Assembly: GCF_011065895.1 (NCBI RefSeq)
Contig: NZ_JAALCR010000004.1
Coordinates: 310,001-374,000 of the forward strand
DNA from: Paludisphaera rhizosphaerae
Lineage (GTDB): Bacteria > Planctomycetota > Planctomycetia > Isosphaerales > Isosphaeraceae
Direction: 5' to 3'
DNA length: 64,000 bases
The notes below the pieces were generated by a model. It was not told the origin of the DNA. It did not search any database and saw nothing but the letters and a program-made list of their open reading frames with translations. Position numbers and translations under genes: made by a program. The first letter of the stretch is position 1, and every line of letters starts with the position of its first letter. This document shows positions 51,646-60,199 of this stretch, piece after piece.

Positions 51646-53259
51646 ATGCGGGACGAGGCGGCGGATCCGGGCGTGGACGTGGCGATCATCGGCGGCGGAA
51701 TCACCGGTCTGGCGGCCGCGCACCGGCTCCGCGAAATCGCCCCCGACTTGACCGTCGCCGTGCTTGAGGCCGGCGATCGCCCCGGCGGGGTCCTCGGGAC
51801 GATCCGACGCGACGGCTACCTGATCGAGCAGAGCGCGGACAGCTTCATCACCAACGTCCCCTGGGCGATCGACCTCTGCCGCCGGCTCGGCCTGGAAGAC
51901 CGCCTGATCCAGACCGACGAACGGCATCGACGGTCGTTCGTCGTCCGCAAAGGGAAGCTGGAGCCGATCCCGGACGGCCTCATCATCATGGCCCCGTCCA
52001 AGATCGGGCCGATGGCGAGGACTCGCATCCTGAGCATTCCCGGCAAGCTCCGGCTGGCGATGGAGCGAGTCCTGCCGAAAGGCGACGGCGCCGACGAGTC
52101 GCTGGCCTCCTTCGCGAGGCGTCGGTTCGGCCGCGAGGCTTATGACAGGCTCATCCAGCCGCTCGTCGGCGGCATGTACACGGGCGACCCGGAACGGCTG
52201 AGCGTGAAGGCGACCATGCCCCGCTTCCTGGAGATGGAGCAGAACCACGGCAGCCTCATCAAGGCTATGAGCGCCGCCGGTAAGAAGGAGGGGCCGAAGG
52301 CCGGCGGCTCGGGTGCGCGATACGGGCTGTTCGTCGGGCTCGAAGGGGGGATGTCCGAGCTGGTCGCCGCCCTGGTCGCGAGCCTCCCGGAAGGCGCGGT
52401 CCGGACCGGAGCGAAGGTCGAGCGGATGGAGAGAGAAGGGAACGGTTGGCGGCTGCGGATGCGGACATCAGACGTCTTCCCCCCTCGCGGGGGAAGACAG
52501 ACCGCGCAGCGGTCAGATGAGGGGGACGACCAGCGGCGGATCGCGGAATACGCTTCGGATCCGCAAGCTTCTGGACCTCCCCCCCTCATCCGGCCCTTCG
52601 GGCCACCTTCCCCCGCGAGGGGGGAAGGCCGGGATGATCCGAACGACGGTGTTCGGGCGCGAGCGGTTCTGCTGGCGACGCCCCCGAGAGCGGCGGGCGG
52701 CTTGCTGCGGGACGTGGATGCCGACGTCGCCGCAATGCTGGACGGGATCGTCTCGACTTCGAGCGCGATTGTTTCGCTGGGATACAGGCGAGAGCAGATC
52801 GCGCATCCGCTGGACGGTTTCGGGTTCGTCGTGCCTTTCGTGGAGAACCGGGCGATCCTGTCGGGGAGCTTCTCGAGCGTGAAATTCGCGGGGCGAGCGC
52901 CCGAGGGTTCGGTGCTGATTCGCGTCTTCATGGGGGGAGCGAAACGCTCCGACCTGGTCGACGCCCCAGATGTGGAACTCGTGCGGATCGCCTCGGCCGA
53001 GCTGGCCTCGCTGCTGGGGATTCGCGGCGAGCCGGAGTTGGGGAACGTCTCGCGGTGGAAGTCGGCGATGCCCCAGTACGAGGTGGGGCACCTGGAGCGC
53101 GTCGCGGAGATCGAGCGGCGGATTGAGGGGATCGACGGACTGGAACTGGCCGGCAACTGGCTGGCCGGGGTGGGCGTGCCGATGTGCGTTCGCGCAGGTG
53201 AGCAGGCGGCGGAGCGAATCGCCAGCCGCATCAGCGCGGCGGCGGGGCGGGCGGGTTGA
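51646..53259 (+). CDS. hemY: oxygen-dependent protoporphyrinogen oxidase HemY with a repeat-derived insert
   Basis: HemY (also called HemG in some schemes) is an FAD enzyme oxidising protoporphyrinogen IX to protoporphyrin IX in heme synthesis. The 537-residue protein has the FAD-binding GGGITGLAAA (17-26), ADSFITNVPWAIDL, the RFGREAYDRLIQPLVGGMYTGD core and the C-terminal NWLAGVGVPMCVRAGEQAAERI that closes on FAD. Residues about 277-329 come from a palindromic repeat (52474-52630). They are Arg/Pro/Gly-rich and have no counterpart in the family, so the rest is about normal length. The frame is unbroken, so the enzyme may be active with a surface loop or may be impaired. It is divergent from the radical SAM gene, with a 137-base gap. 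Confidence 0.92.
   Translation: MRDEAADPGVDVAIIGGGITGLAAAHRLREIAPDLTVAVLEAGDRPGGVLGTIRRDGYLIEQSADSFITNVPWAIDLCRRLGLEDRLIQTDERHRRSFVVRKGKLEPIPDGLIIMAPSKIGPMARTRILSIPGKLRLAMERVLPKGDGADESLASFARRRFGREAYDRLIQPLVGGMYTGDPERLSVKATMPRFLEMEQNHGSLIKAMSAAGKKEGPKAGGSGARYGLFVGLEGGMSELVAALVASLPEGAVRTGAKVERMEREGNGWRLRMRTSDVFPPRGGRQTAQRSDEGDDQRRIAEYASDPQASGPPPLIRPFGPPSPARGEGRDDPNDGVRARAVLLATPPRAAGGLLRDVDADVAAMLDGIVSTSSAIVSLGYRREQIAHPLDGFGFVVPFVENRAILSGSFSSVKFAGRAPEGSVLIRVFMGGAKRSDLVDAPDVELVRIASAELASLLGIRGEPELGNVSRWKSAMPQYEVGHLERVAEIERRIEGIDGLELAGNWLAGVGVPMCVRAGEQAAERIASRISAAAGRAG
52474..52630. repeat. palindromic repeat inside hemY
   Basis: The complete two-arm element has its left unit at 52474-52529 (CTTCCCCCCTCGCGGGGGAAG, then GACCGCGCAGCGGTC, then AGATGAGGGGG). 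The right unit at 52577-52630 is its inverted relative. The 47-base centre has its own small palindrome (GGCGGATCGCGGAATACGCTTC). The element is read through in the hemY frame without a stop. Confidence 0.92.
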
Positions 53260-53341
53260 ACGAGCCTCGGACGTGTGCGATCCTCGGGGACGCCGGCCGT
53301 GCGAAGGGTCGCGGCGGCCGGGGTTTCAGGGAGAACGGGCG

Positions 53342-54694
53342 ATGACGAATCGACGCGAGGCGCTGAAGGTCGGCGCGGCGGGGCTGGCGACTTCGATGCT
53401 CGGCGGCTACACGCGCGGGGCGGCCGATGAGAAGACGTATCGGGTCGGCCTGATCGGCTGCGGCTGGTACGGCAAGTCGGACCTCTTCCGGCTGATCCAG
53501 GTCGCTCCCGTGGAAGTCGTCTCGCTCTGCGACCCGGACGCGAAGCAGCTCGCCCACGCGGCCGAGATGACGGCCTCGCGGCAGAAGTCCGGCAAGACGC
53601 CCCGGACGTATCGCGACTACCGCGACATGCTGAAGGAGAAGGACCTCGACATCGTGCTCGTCGGCACGCCCGACCACTGGCACGCCCTGCCGATGATCGC
53701 CGCCGTGGAGTCGGGTGCGGACGTCTACGTCCAGAAGCCGATCAGCCACGACGTCCTGGAAGGGGAGGCGATGGTCGCCGCCGCCCGCAAGCACGGCAAG
53801 GTCGTGCAGGTCGGCACCCAGCGCAAGAGCACGCCGCACCTGATCGAGGCCAAGAAGCGGATCGTCGAGGCCGGCTTGCTCGGCAAGGTCGGCCGGGTCG
53901 AGCTTTGCTGCTACTATCATATGCGGGCGAACGGCGACCCGGAGGTCACGACCCCTCCCGATTATTTCGACTACAACCTCTGGTCGGGCCCTGCGCCGCT
54001 GCGTCCGTTCGACGGCATGCCGCACGTCCGCTGGTGGCGGACGTTCATGGAGTACGGCTCGGGCATCACCGGCGACATGTGCGTGCATATGCTCGACACC
54101 GTCCGCTGGATGCTCGGCCTGGGCTGGCCCAAGAAGATCAGCTCGACGGGCGGGATCCTCGTGCAGAAGACGGGCAAGTCGAACATCACCGACACCCAGG
54201 AGGCCGTCTTCGAGTACCCCGAGTTCGACGTGATCTGGAGCCATCGCACCTGGGGGACGCCCCCCGACCCGGATTATCCGTGGGCCCTCTTCATCTATGG
54301 AGAGAAGGGGACGCTGAAGGCCAGCACCATGCGGTACGACTTCATCCCCCAGGGGAAGGGGGAGAAGATCCACGGCGACTGCGTCTTCGAGCGTGAGAAG
54401 TACCCCGAGGACGTCACCGAGCCCGAGATCGAACTCAACGCCGCCCCCGCGACCCGGCTGCACATGCGGAACTTCCTGGACAACGTCGTCAGCCGGGGAA
54501 AGCCGGTGGCGGATATCGAGGAAGGGCACATCTCCACGGCCTCCTGCCTGCTGGCCAACATCGCCATGAAGCTTGGCCGGCCGGTCGTCTACGACCCGTC
54601 GAAGCGGCTGGTCGTCGGCGACGACGAGGCGACCCGCCTATTGCGCGGGCCGTACCGGGCTCCGTGGGTCCACCCGGCCGAGGGGCTCGGCTGA
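53342..54694 (+). CDS. Gfo/Idh/MocA-family oxidoreductase with TAT-type signal
   Basis: The 450-residue protein starts MTNRREALKVGAAGLATS, a twin-arginine-like signal, so export of a folded enzyme is likely. The NAD(P)-binding domain begins RVGLIGCGWYG. The family's catalytic-lysine motif is present as VYVQKPISHD, and the C-terminal domain includes the HMLDTVRWMLG segment. Family members oxidise or reduce sugars and inositols and hydrolyse glycosides in some cases; the substrate is unknown. GGGAG lies 8 bases before the ATG. It follows hemY by 82 bases on the same strand but is functionally unrelated by appearance. Such exported copies are numerous in planctomycetes. Confidence 0.93.
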   Translation: MTNRREALKVGAAGLATSMLGGYTRGAADEKTYRVGLIGCGWYGKSDLFRLIQVAPVEVVSLCDPDAKQLAHAAEMTASRQKSGKTPRTYRDYRDMLKEKDLDIVLVGTPDHWHALPMIAAVESGADVYVQKPISHDVLEGEAMVAAARKHGKVVQVGTQRKSTPHLIEAKKRIVEAGLLGKVGRVELCCYYHMRANGDPEVTTPPDYFDYNLWSGPAPLRPFDGMPHVRWWRTFMEYGSGITGDMCVHMLDTVRWMLGLGWPKKISSTGGILVQKTGKSNITDTQEAVFEYPEFDVIWSHRTWGTPPDPDYPWALFIYGEKGTLKASTMRYDFIPQGKGEKIHGDCVFEREKYPEDVTEPEIELNAAPATRLHMRNFLDNVVSRGKPVADIEEGHISTASCLLANIAMKLGRPVVYDPSKRLVVGDDEATRLLRGPYRAPWVHPAEGLG

Positions 54695-55028
54695 GCCGTC
54701 GCGCACGGAGTCGGCGGACGAACAGGCGCAGGCGGCGCGACTCGGCCTTCCGGGGCGCACGGCGCGACGGGCGCGACGTGAACTCGGCGGTCTCGGAACC
54801 TCGAAATCGCGGCGACTCGGGGCGGTCGACGGGACGATGACTTCACCATCGCGGTGGTTCGCGCCCCATCAACCCGCGCCTGTCGGCTGGGTGAGGGGGC
54901 CGACGACCCGTTCCGTCCGTATCCGTCTTTTCCGTGCCCCGCGACGGTTCAACCGAGAATCAAAGGCCGATGCGCGGCGGTGGCCCCGGTTATCGAGGGC
55001 CCCGCTCCGGGCCGCAGGGAGGTGTTCG
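54695..55028. other. intergenic region upstream of the CARDB protein
   Basis: The 334 bases are translatable in several frames but only as Arg/Pro-rich peptide, so no gene is supported. The right edge has AGGGAGG (55016-55022) feeding the GTG start at 55029. No promoter or repeat was recognised. Confidence 0.5.
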
Positions 55029-56156
55029 GTGTTCTCAAGGGATTCAGATCGCGCGCGTCGGGCCCGAGGGACGCGGCGACGGGCCGGGGCGACCGCGCCG
55101 GAGCGTCTGGAAGACCGGCAGTTGATGGCGTATACCTCGCTGGGCTTCTCGCTGCCCGACCTGGCGGTCTCGGGCGAGTCGGCCCCGACGGCCGCGTGGG
55201 GAGGAACGCTGACGGTGAACGTCACGCTCCAGAACCTCGGCGCCAGCACGATCACCGAGCCGACGTCGCTGGTTCCCGCGTCGGAGGTCCAGATCGGCCC
55301 CGACGGCGCTGTGGTCCCGTCGTATTACACGTCGAGCCAGGCCGATGCTCCGGCGTCGTCGATCGCCGTCTTCCTCGTCCCCAGAGGGAAGGGCCTGGCC
55401 TCCGGCATCTCGCTCGGCACGATCGACGCCCCGGCGATCGCCCAGAACAGCCTTCAGCAGTTGAGCGCGACGCTGACGCTGCCCGCCCAGCCCGCCGGCT
55501 TCCCCGCCTCGGGCGGCTATTCCATCCGGCTGATCGCCAACCCGGACCGCGCATTCCTGGAATCCAACTACCGGAACAACGTCAGCGCCCCGCTGAACGT
55601 GAGAATCCAGGCGGTGACCGCTTCGGCCCTCCGGGCGACGGCGTTTGACGTTCCAGACACGCTCGTCCCTGGGTCCACGATCCAGCCGACGATCCAGATC
55701 ACCAACCTGGGAGCGACGGCGGTGACGTCGGACGTTCAGGTCGCCGTGGTCGCCTCGACCTCGCCCGACTTCAACCTGGGCAGTACGATCGTCGGGGCCT
55801 ACACGATCAGCGGCGGCGTCAACGGGGTGAACTCCACGCCGCTCCCCAACGCCGCCCGTCACGGCCGAGGCGCCCGCTGGCTCCAGGCCAACAACGTCAT
55901 CACGCCGCAGTCGAACGTCGTGACCCTCTCCGGGCTGACGATGACCCTGCCGACGAGCCCGAGCACCTACTACATCGGCGTCGTCGTCGACCCCAACAAT
56001 CTGCTGAACCTGCCGAACCAGCCCTCGAACCGGCTTGAACTCATCAAGACGGTCACCACGAACGCGGGCCAGGCCACCACGGTTGTGACCGGGTCGGCGG
56101 CGTCCTTCGACTTTGAGAATCCGCCCGACGGCGTGCCGATCGGCATCGTCAGCTGA
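55029..56156 (+). CDS. exported CARDB-repeat protein with LExRxL-type N-terminus
   Basis: The 375-residue protein starts at a GTG with AGGGAGG 6 bases upstream; an ATG at 54837 would add 64 residues of unlike composition. After a basic leader the motif RLEDRQLMA (26-34) matches the planctomycete export-type N-terminus. Two CARDB-like adhesive beta-sandwich units follow: one starting PDLAVSG with GTLTVNVTLQNLG, the other with ATAFDVPDTLVPGST and IQITNLGAT. Regular VDPNNLLN and NPDRAFLESNYRNN loops resemble those that end such units. Surface attachment or complex assembly is inferred. It stands in the same direction as the PqaA-like gene but 255 bases apart. Confidence 0.8.
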   Translation: MFSRDSDRARRARGTRRRAGATAPERLEDRQLMAYTSLGFSLPDLAVSGESAPTAAWGGTLTVNVTLQNLGASTITEPTSLVPASEVQIGPDGAVVPSYYTSSQADAPASSIAVFLVPRGKGLASGISLGTIDAPAIAQNSLQQLSATLTLPAQPAGFPASGGYSIRLIANPDRAFLESNYRNNVSAPLNVRIQAVTASALRATAFDVPDTLVPGSTIQPTIQITNLGATAVTSDVQVAVVASTSPDFNLGSTIVGAYTISGGVNGVNSTPLPNAARHGRGARWLQANNVITPQSNVVTLSGLTMTLPTSPSTYYIGVVVDPNNLLNLPNQPSNRLELIKTVTTNAGQATTVVTGSAASFDFENPPDGVPIGIVS

Positions 56157-56411
56157 TTCAAGCCGCATTCCCAGGCGGGGCGGGTCGTTTCGACGACGCG
56201 TCCCGCCTGCGTTTGCGCGCTCTGGGAGATCTAGCGGATTTCGCTCTTGTCGGGCTTTTGACTCGACCGATTGCCCGCGTTCCGAGGGTCGTGCTACGAT
56301 TTCCGCTCCGCGACCCTCTCGGGATGTTCCGGGGGGCGGACTCGGCTCTGGGTCACGGCCGGGCGCGGCGTCGCGGGGTGCACGTCCCTTCTCCTCCCAG
56401 GAGCGCCATCC

Positions 56412-57803
56412 GTGCGGTCTTCTCTTCATCCTGGTTCCCTCGTCGCGACGCTCTGCGCAGTCGCGGCGGCCCTGACGTTCGCGACGGCTCCCTGCCGCGC
56501 GGACCTCGACGAATACGTCAAGAAGCCTGATCCCGCCTTCGCCTGGAAGCAGGTCGATGTGCAGGAAACTCCGGCCGGGAAGATCACGGCCCTCCAGCTC
56601 ACCTCGCAGGTCTGGCAGGGGGCCCCGTGGGTTCACAGCCTGCGGATCTACGAGGCGGGCAAGCCCACCTTCGAGGACGCCGCCCTCCTGTTCATCAACG
56701 GCGGCAGCACCGGCAACAAGCCGGGGCCTGATATGGAGCTGCTGACGCTCACGCTCTCCAAGCTCTGCGGCGCCCGCGTCGCGCTGCTGAGCCAGGTCCC
56801 CAACCAGCCGCTGATGGGGGGCAAGAAGGAAGACGACCTGATCGCCGAGACCTTCGTCCATTACCTGAAGACGAAGGACGAGGAATGGCCGCTCCTCTTC
56901 CCCATGACGAAGAGCGCCGTCAAGGCGATGGACGCCGTCCAGGCCTGGGCCAAGCAGGACCGTCAGGTCGACGTCAAGCGGTTCGTCGTGACCGGGGCTT
57001 CCAAGCGAGGTTGGACGACCTGGCTGACCTCGGCCGTGGACGACCGCGTCGTCGCTCTGGCGCCGATGGTCATCGTGATGCTCAACCTCGGCGCTCAGGG
57101 GCCGAATCAGCTCGACGTTTGGGGAGACTACAGCGAGCAGATCCAGGATTACGTCCGTCGCGGTCTGATGGAGGACATGAAGACCGGCGAGGGGACGAAG
57201 CTCTGGCGGATGGTCGACCCCTACACCTACCGCGACCGCCTCGCCGACAAGCCCAAGTTCCTCCTCAACGGTGCCAACGACCGTTACTGGACGCTCAACG
57301 CCCTGGACTTCTACTGGGACGGCCTCCCCGGCGAGAAGTACCTGCTGGAACTCCCCAACGCGGGCCACGGCCTCAACGGCGACCGCTCGTGGGTCATCAA
57401 CGGCCTGGCCGCCTTCTTCCGTTCGAGCGTCGCCGGCAAGCCGATGCCGAAGCTCGACTGGAAGATGGAGCCGGCCGGCAAGGCCCAGTACACGCTCAAG
57501 ATCAACGCCGACCCCGCCCCGAAGTCAGCCCGGCTCTGGACGGCCGACTCCGCCAGCCGGGACTTCCGCGAATCCAAGTGGGTCAGCACGCCGCTCGAAC
57601 CCGCGCCGATCGTCTCGGCCGTGGTCAGCGCTCCCGAATCCGGCGGCCGCGCCATCTTCGCCGACCTGGAGTATGACCACGGCGGGCTCCCCTACCACCT
57701 GACCACGACCTTCTTCGAACCCGGCCTGGACGCCAAGGTCAAGAAGAAGGAGACGAAGCCCGCCGCGGCCGCCGTTCCCGTCGGCGCGAGCTCCGCGCCC
57801 TGA
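56412..57803 (+). CDS. PhoPQ-activated pathogenicity-related (PqaA-like) secreted protein
   Basis: The 463-residue protein has a signal peptide (residues about 1-30, ending PCRA). Its body matches the PqaA family: DLDEYVKKPDPAFAWK, HSLRIY, GSTGNKP, then an alpha/beta-hydrolase-like core with TGASKRGWTTWL (candidate Ser nucleophile) and a late ELPNAGHGL histidine. The family is annotated from an expression pattern in Salmonella. Its enzymatic activity is not established, though an esterase or hydrolase fold is likely. The start is a GTG at 56412 with AGGAG 8 bases upstream, chosen because upstream frame sequence is not family-like. No regulatory link to PhoPQ is implied here. Confidence 0.85.
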   Translation: MRSSLHPGSLVATLCAVAAALTFATAPCRADLDEYVKKPDPAFAWKQVDVQETPAGKITALQLTSQVWQGAPWVHSLRIYEAGKPTFEDAALLFINGGSTGNKPGPDMELLTLTLSKLCGARVALLSQVPNQPLMGGKKEDDLIAETFVHYLKTKDEEWPLLFPMTKSAVKAMDAVQAWAKQDRQVDVKRFVVTGASKRGWTTWLTSAVDDRVVALAPMVIVMLNLGAQGPNQLDVWGDYSEQIQDYVRRGLMEDMKTGEGTKLWRMVDPYTYRDRLADKPKFLLNGANDRYWTLNALDFYWDGLPGEKYLLELPNAGHGLNGDRSWVINGLAAFFRSSVAGKPMPKLDWKMEPAGKAQYTLKINADPAPKSARLWTADSASRDFRESKWVSTPLEPAPIVSAVVSAPESGGRAIFADLEYDHGGLPYHLTTTFFEPGLDAKVKKKETKPAAAAVPVGASSAP

Positions 57804-57848
57804 GCCAGACTCAGAGAGGTCATCCTCGACCAGCCCCCGGCCCGGCGC

Positions 57849-58916
57849 TCAGGCGACGGTCGCCGGGGGTTCGGCTTTGGGACGTTCGGAAAGCACGTCC
57901 AGGATCGTCGGGCCGGGCTTGCCCCAGCGCCGGAAGAAGTAGCCGTGGCACGAGACGGCCTGCTCGCGGTAAGGCCGGTAGTTCCGCAGGATGCGGTCGG
58001 CCTCGGCCAGGTTGTAATGGGGCATCAGGCCGAAGACGTGGTGCGTCAGGTGCCAGTCCTGGCCGTAGGGGAAGATGCAGAAGTTGACCAGCGGGTGGCA
58101 GTGGAAGTTCCGCGAGTGCGAGAACTCCCCGGTCTCGGGCGCATTGCTGTGGTGGGCGATCTCGCGAAGCTGCATCAGGAACGGGTAGAGCGTCAGCAGC
58201 GGCGTCACCCAGAACAGGAAGAAGATCGGCCACGAGCCTGATAGGTGGACGAAGGTCAGCATCGGCAGCCAGTACGACCCGCGCAGGCACCGCCCGACCC
58301 GGAACCGATACGGTGCGCGGGGCTCGCGCAGGCCCATCGTCGCGTTGGCGTTCTTCGCCTGGCCGTAGAGGTATCGCCAGAGGGCCGGCAGCCAGGCCGA
58401 GAGGACCACGTAGCGATACCAGAACCGCCCCTGCGGCATCGGGAAGGGATACCGATCGCCGTCGAAGTGGAGCCGGGCGACGTCCGGGTCGCGCTCGGGG
58501 TCGTTGAGGAACTGGTGATGCCCCAGGTGTGTCACCCGGAACCGCTGGGTCATCGCCATCAGCGGAAACATGCAGAGCAGGTCCGACGCCAGCTCGTTCG
58601 CCAGCCGGTTGCGGAAGAGGGCGTAGTGGGATCCCTCATGACCCAGCCCGGAAAGCCGGTGCTGAAACACGGATACGACGAAGACCCCCAGGACCGCCAG
58701 CCCGCCGAACGCCCACGTCGAGAGCCCCCCCGACGCCCACGCCCGATAGGCCCACGTGCAACCCGCCAACGTCGAGATCAGCCCGACGTACTCGCCCAGC
58801 AGGTAGCCGATGTTCGTCCGGTCGTCGGCCCGGAGCAGGGGGACGAGCGCCCGATGGGTCTCGTCCCAGGTCCAGTCCGCCTCGACCTGCTTTTCGGTCA
58901 ATGTCGCATCTGGCAT
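57849..58916 (-). CDS. membrane fatty acid desaturase
   Basis: The 355-residue integral membrane enzyme should insert a double bond in fatty acyl chains, or hydroxylate related lipids, using a di-iron centre. The three histidine clusters are present: HEGSH (93-97), HLGHH (130-134) and HLTHH (289-293), with REIAHH (251-256) as extra. About four membrane spans surround them. The substrate cannot be assigned; carotenoid- or sphingolipid-type members share the boxes. It is convergent with the PqaA-like gene and divergent from 59054. A TAAAAT on the minus strand in that gap could be its -10 but lacks a clear -35. The start at 58916 has only a weak ribosome-binding site. Confidence 0.9.
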   Translation of the reverse strand: MPDATLTEKQVEADWTWDETHRALVPLLRADDRTNIGYLLGEYVGLISTLAGCTWAYRAWASGGLSTWAFGGLAVLGVFVVSVFQHRLSGLGHEGSHYALFRNRLANELASDLLCMFPLMAMTQRFRVTHLGHHQFLNDPERDPDVARLHFDGDRYPFPMPQGRFWYRYVVLSAWLPALWRYLYGQAKNANATMGLREPRAPYRFRVGRCLRGSYWLPMLTFVHLSGSWPIFFLFWVTPLLTLYPFLMQLREIAHHSNAPETGEFSHSRNFHCHPLVNFCIFPYGQDWHLTHHVFGLMPHYNLAEADRILRNYRPYREQAVSCHGYFFRRWGKPGPTILDVLSERPKAEPPATVA

Positions 58917-59053
58917 GGGTCGACGATCGCCTCAGGGCCTCGGGTGATCGATCACGTCCCGCCCGCTCAACCAAAGTCGATTTATTCACCGCACTCGACT
59001 CATTTTACCATTCGATAGGGTAGAGTTGAGGACAGAATTATGAGAAGGCGGCA

Positions 59054-59752
59054 ATGCGGCCGCGGAAGAATGAGGCCAGGGGGACAGGGACGATGGCGGT
59101 GGCTCCTGGACGGACGTCGAATCCTCGGGTTTCGCAAGGGGTGAAGGGCTTGATCGAGGCTGAGTCGGCCTGGGAGCCGACGGCCGACGTGGTCTTCGGC
59201 CTCAACCGCTGGCGGACCGCCCTGCGCGACGACATGAGCCGAGAGCTGGACGACCCGCGCTGGCCTCGGGCGTTGGTGGGCGTCGGCCTGACCCATCTGG
59301 CGGCGTTCCTGGTCTGCCAGTGGCTGGCCGAGCCGGTCTCCCGCCGCGACCTGCGTTACCTGGGGATCTGGTTCATCGAGCTGGTGGCCGTCTTCGTGGT
59401 GATGCGAAAGCTCGCCGGCCGGCACTGGATCCGTCGTTGCGCGTCGATCAACCTGGTGGCGAAGCTCTGGACGACGTTCCTGATTCTGTCGTTCAACGTG
59501 GTCTCGCTGAACAACCTGGTGGGGATCGAGCACCCCTGGTTCAAGCCCGTCTGGGGGACGCTGAGCACCTTCCTGTTCGCGTCGCTCGCCTGGCTCTTCT
59601 CCCCCTTGTTCTTCATCCCCGCCGTCCAGATGTGGGCCACCGGCCTCCTCATGGCGAAGTTCGACCCCTACGCCTACGCCATCTACGGCGCGTCCTGGTG
59701 CCTGGCCCTCTGCGGCCTCGCCGCCAATATCCGCCGGACAAGGTCAGTCTGA
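59054..59752 (+). CDS. uncharacterised integral membrane protein
   Basis: The 232-residue protein has a soluble, basic N-terminus of about 70 residues. Four or five membrane spans follow (about 75-93, 104-121, 134-150, 165-190 and 200-218), and it ends on a short basic tail (RRTRSV). No motif or family was recognised. AAGG lies 7 bases before the ATG at 59054. An in-frame ATG 13 codons later is an alternative start. It is divergent from the desaturase gene and followed by a solo palindromic repeat unit. A lipid-related role is only suggested by position. Confidence 0.65.
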   Translation: MRPRKNEARGTGTMAVAPGRTSNPRVSQGVKGLIEAESAWEPTADVVFGLNRWRTALRDDMSRELDDPRWPRALVGVGLTHLAAFLVCQWLAEPVSRRDLRYLGIWFIELVAVFVVMRKLAGRHWIRRCASINLVAKLWTTFLILSFNVVSLNNLVGIEHPWFKPVWGTLSTFLFASLAWLFSPLFFIPAVQMWATGLLMAKFDPYAYAIYGASWCLALCGLAANIRRTRSV

Positions 59753-59770
59753 GCGACGTCAGCGCATAAC

Positions 59771-59839
59771 GGCCTTCCCCTCTCACGGGGTAAGGTGGCC
59801 GCGAAGCGGCCGGATGAGCGGGCGATCGCCGTCGGACGG
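59771..59839. repeat. solo unit of the palindromic repeat family
   Basis: A single arm of the family: CCTTCCCCTCTCACGGGGTAAGG, GTGGCCGCGAAGCGGCCGGATGAG, then CGATCGCCGTCGGACGG. No inverted partner lies within 300 bases. It sits between two converging genes and could act as a bidirectional terminator. Confidence 0.8.
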
Positions 59840-59846
59840 TAATTTG

Positions 59847-60185
59847 TTAGCGATTCCTCGACGTCATCAACGCCCTGATCGCATCCTGCGTTTCGGGGCT
59901 GAACCCGGCGAGTTCCTCATCGGTGATCAGCCCGAGGGACCGCATCCGGATCAATTGCCAGAACGCAGTGGATCTCCGCAGCCCGTCGAAGGCCGCCGCT
60001 AGTTCGCGGTCCCGTTCCTCGATCAACTGGAACACCGCCCGATACCGCTCATGGCTGCCCTTCGCGTCATCGGTCGCGACTTGCGCGACCTCGGCCAGCA
60101 CCCGCCGGCAGAACCGATCGAGCGCGAGCGGCTGCAGGTGCTGGGACAGGTATTTCCACTCGGCTTCGCTGAGGCAGTCGTCCAT
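59847..60185 (-). CDS. conserved-looking hypothetical protein (112 residues)
   Basis: The product is an all-helical soluble protein with segments LALDRFCRRVLAEVAQVATDD and YRAVFQLIEERDRELAAAFD, and a C-terminal ITDEELAGFSPETQDAIRAL. It looks like a real gene by composition and a GGAG 8 bases before the ATG. No family or enzymatic motif is recognised. The FSPETQDAIRAL end reminds one of regulatory peptides that count residues to a motif, but this is weak. It follows a 28-residue CPPC ORF by 14 bases, so the two are likely translated together. Confidence 0.68.
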   Translation of the reverse strand: MDDCLSEAEWKYLSQHLQPLALDRFCRRVLAEVAQVATDDAKGSHERYRAVFQLIEERDRELAAAFDGLRRSTAFWQLIRMRSLGLITDEELAGFSPETQDAIRALMTSRNR

Positions 60186-60199
60186 TAAGAGGTCTCCAG

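Noticed and set aside
55044-57368. 774-residue frame antisense to the CARDB and PqaA-like genes
   Set aside because: Same reasoning: it spans two convincing plus-strand genes and the gap between them, with arginine-rich composition.
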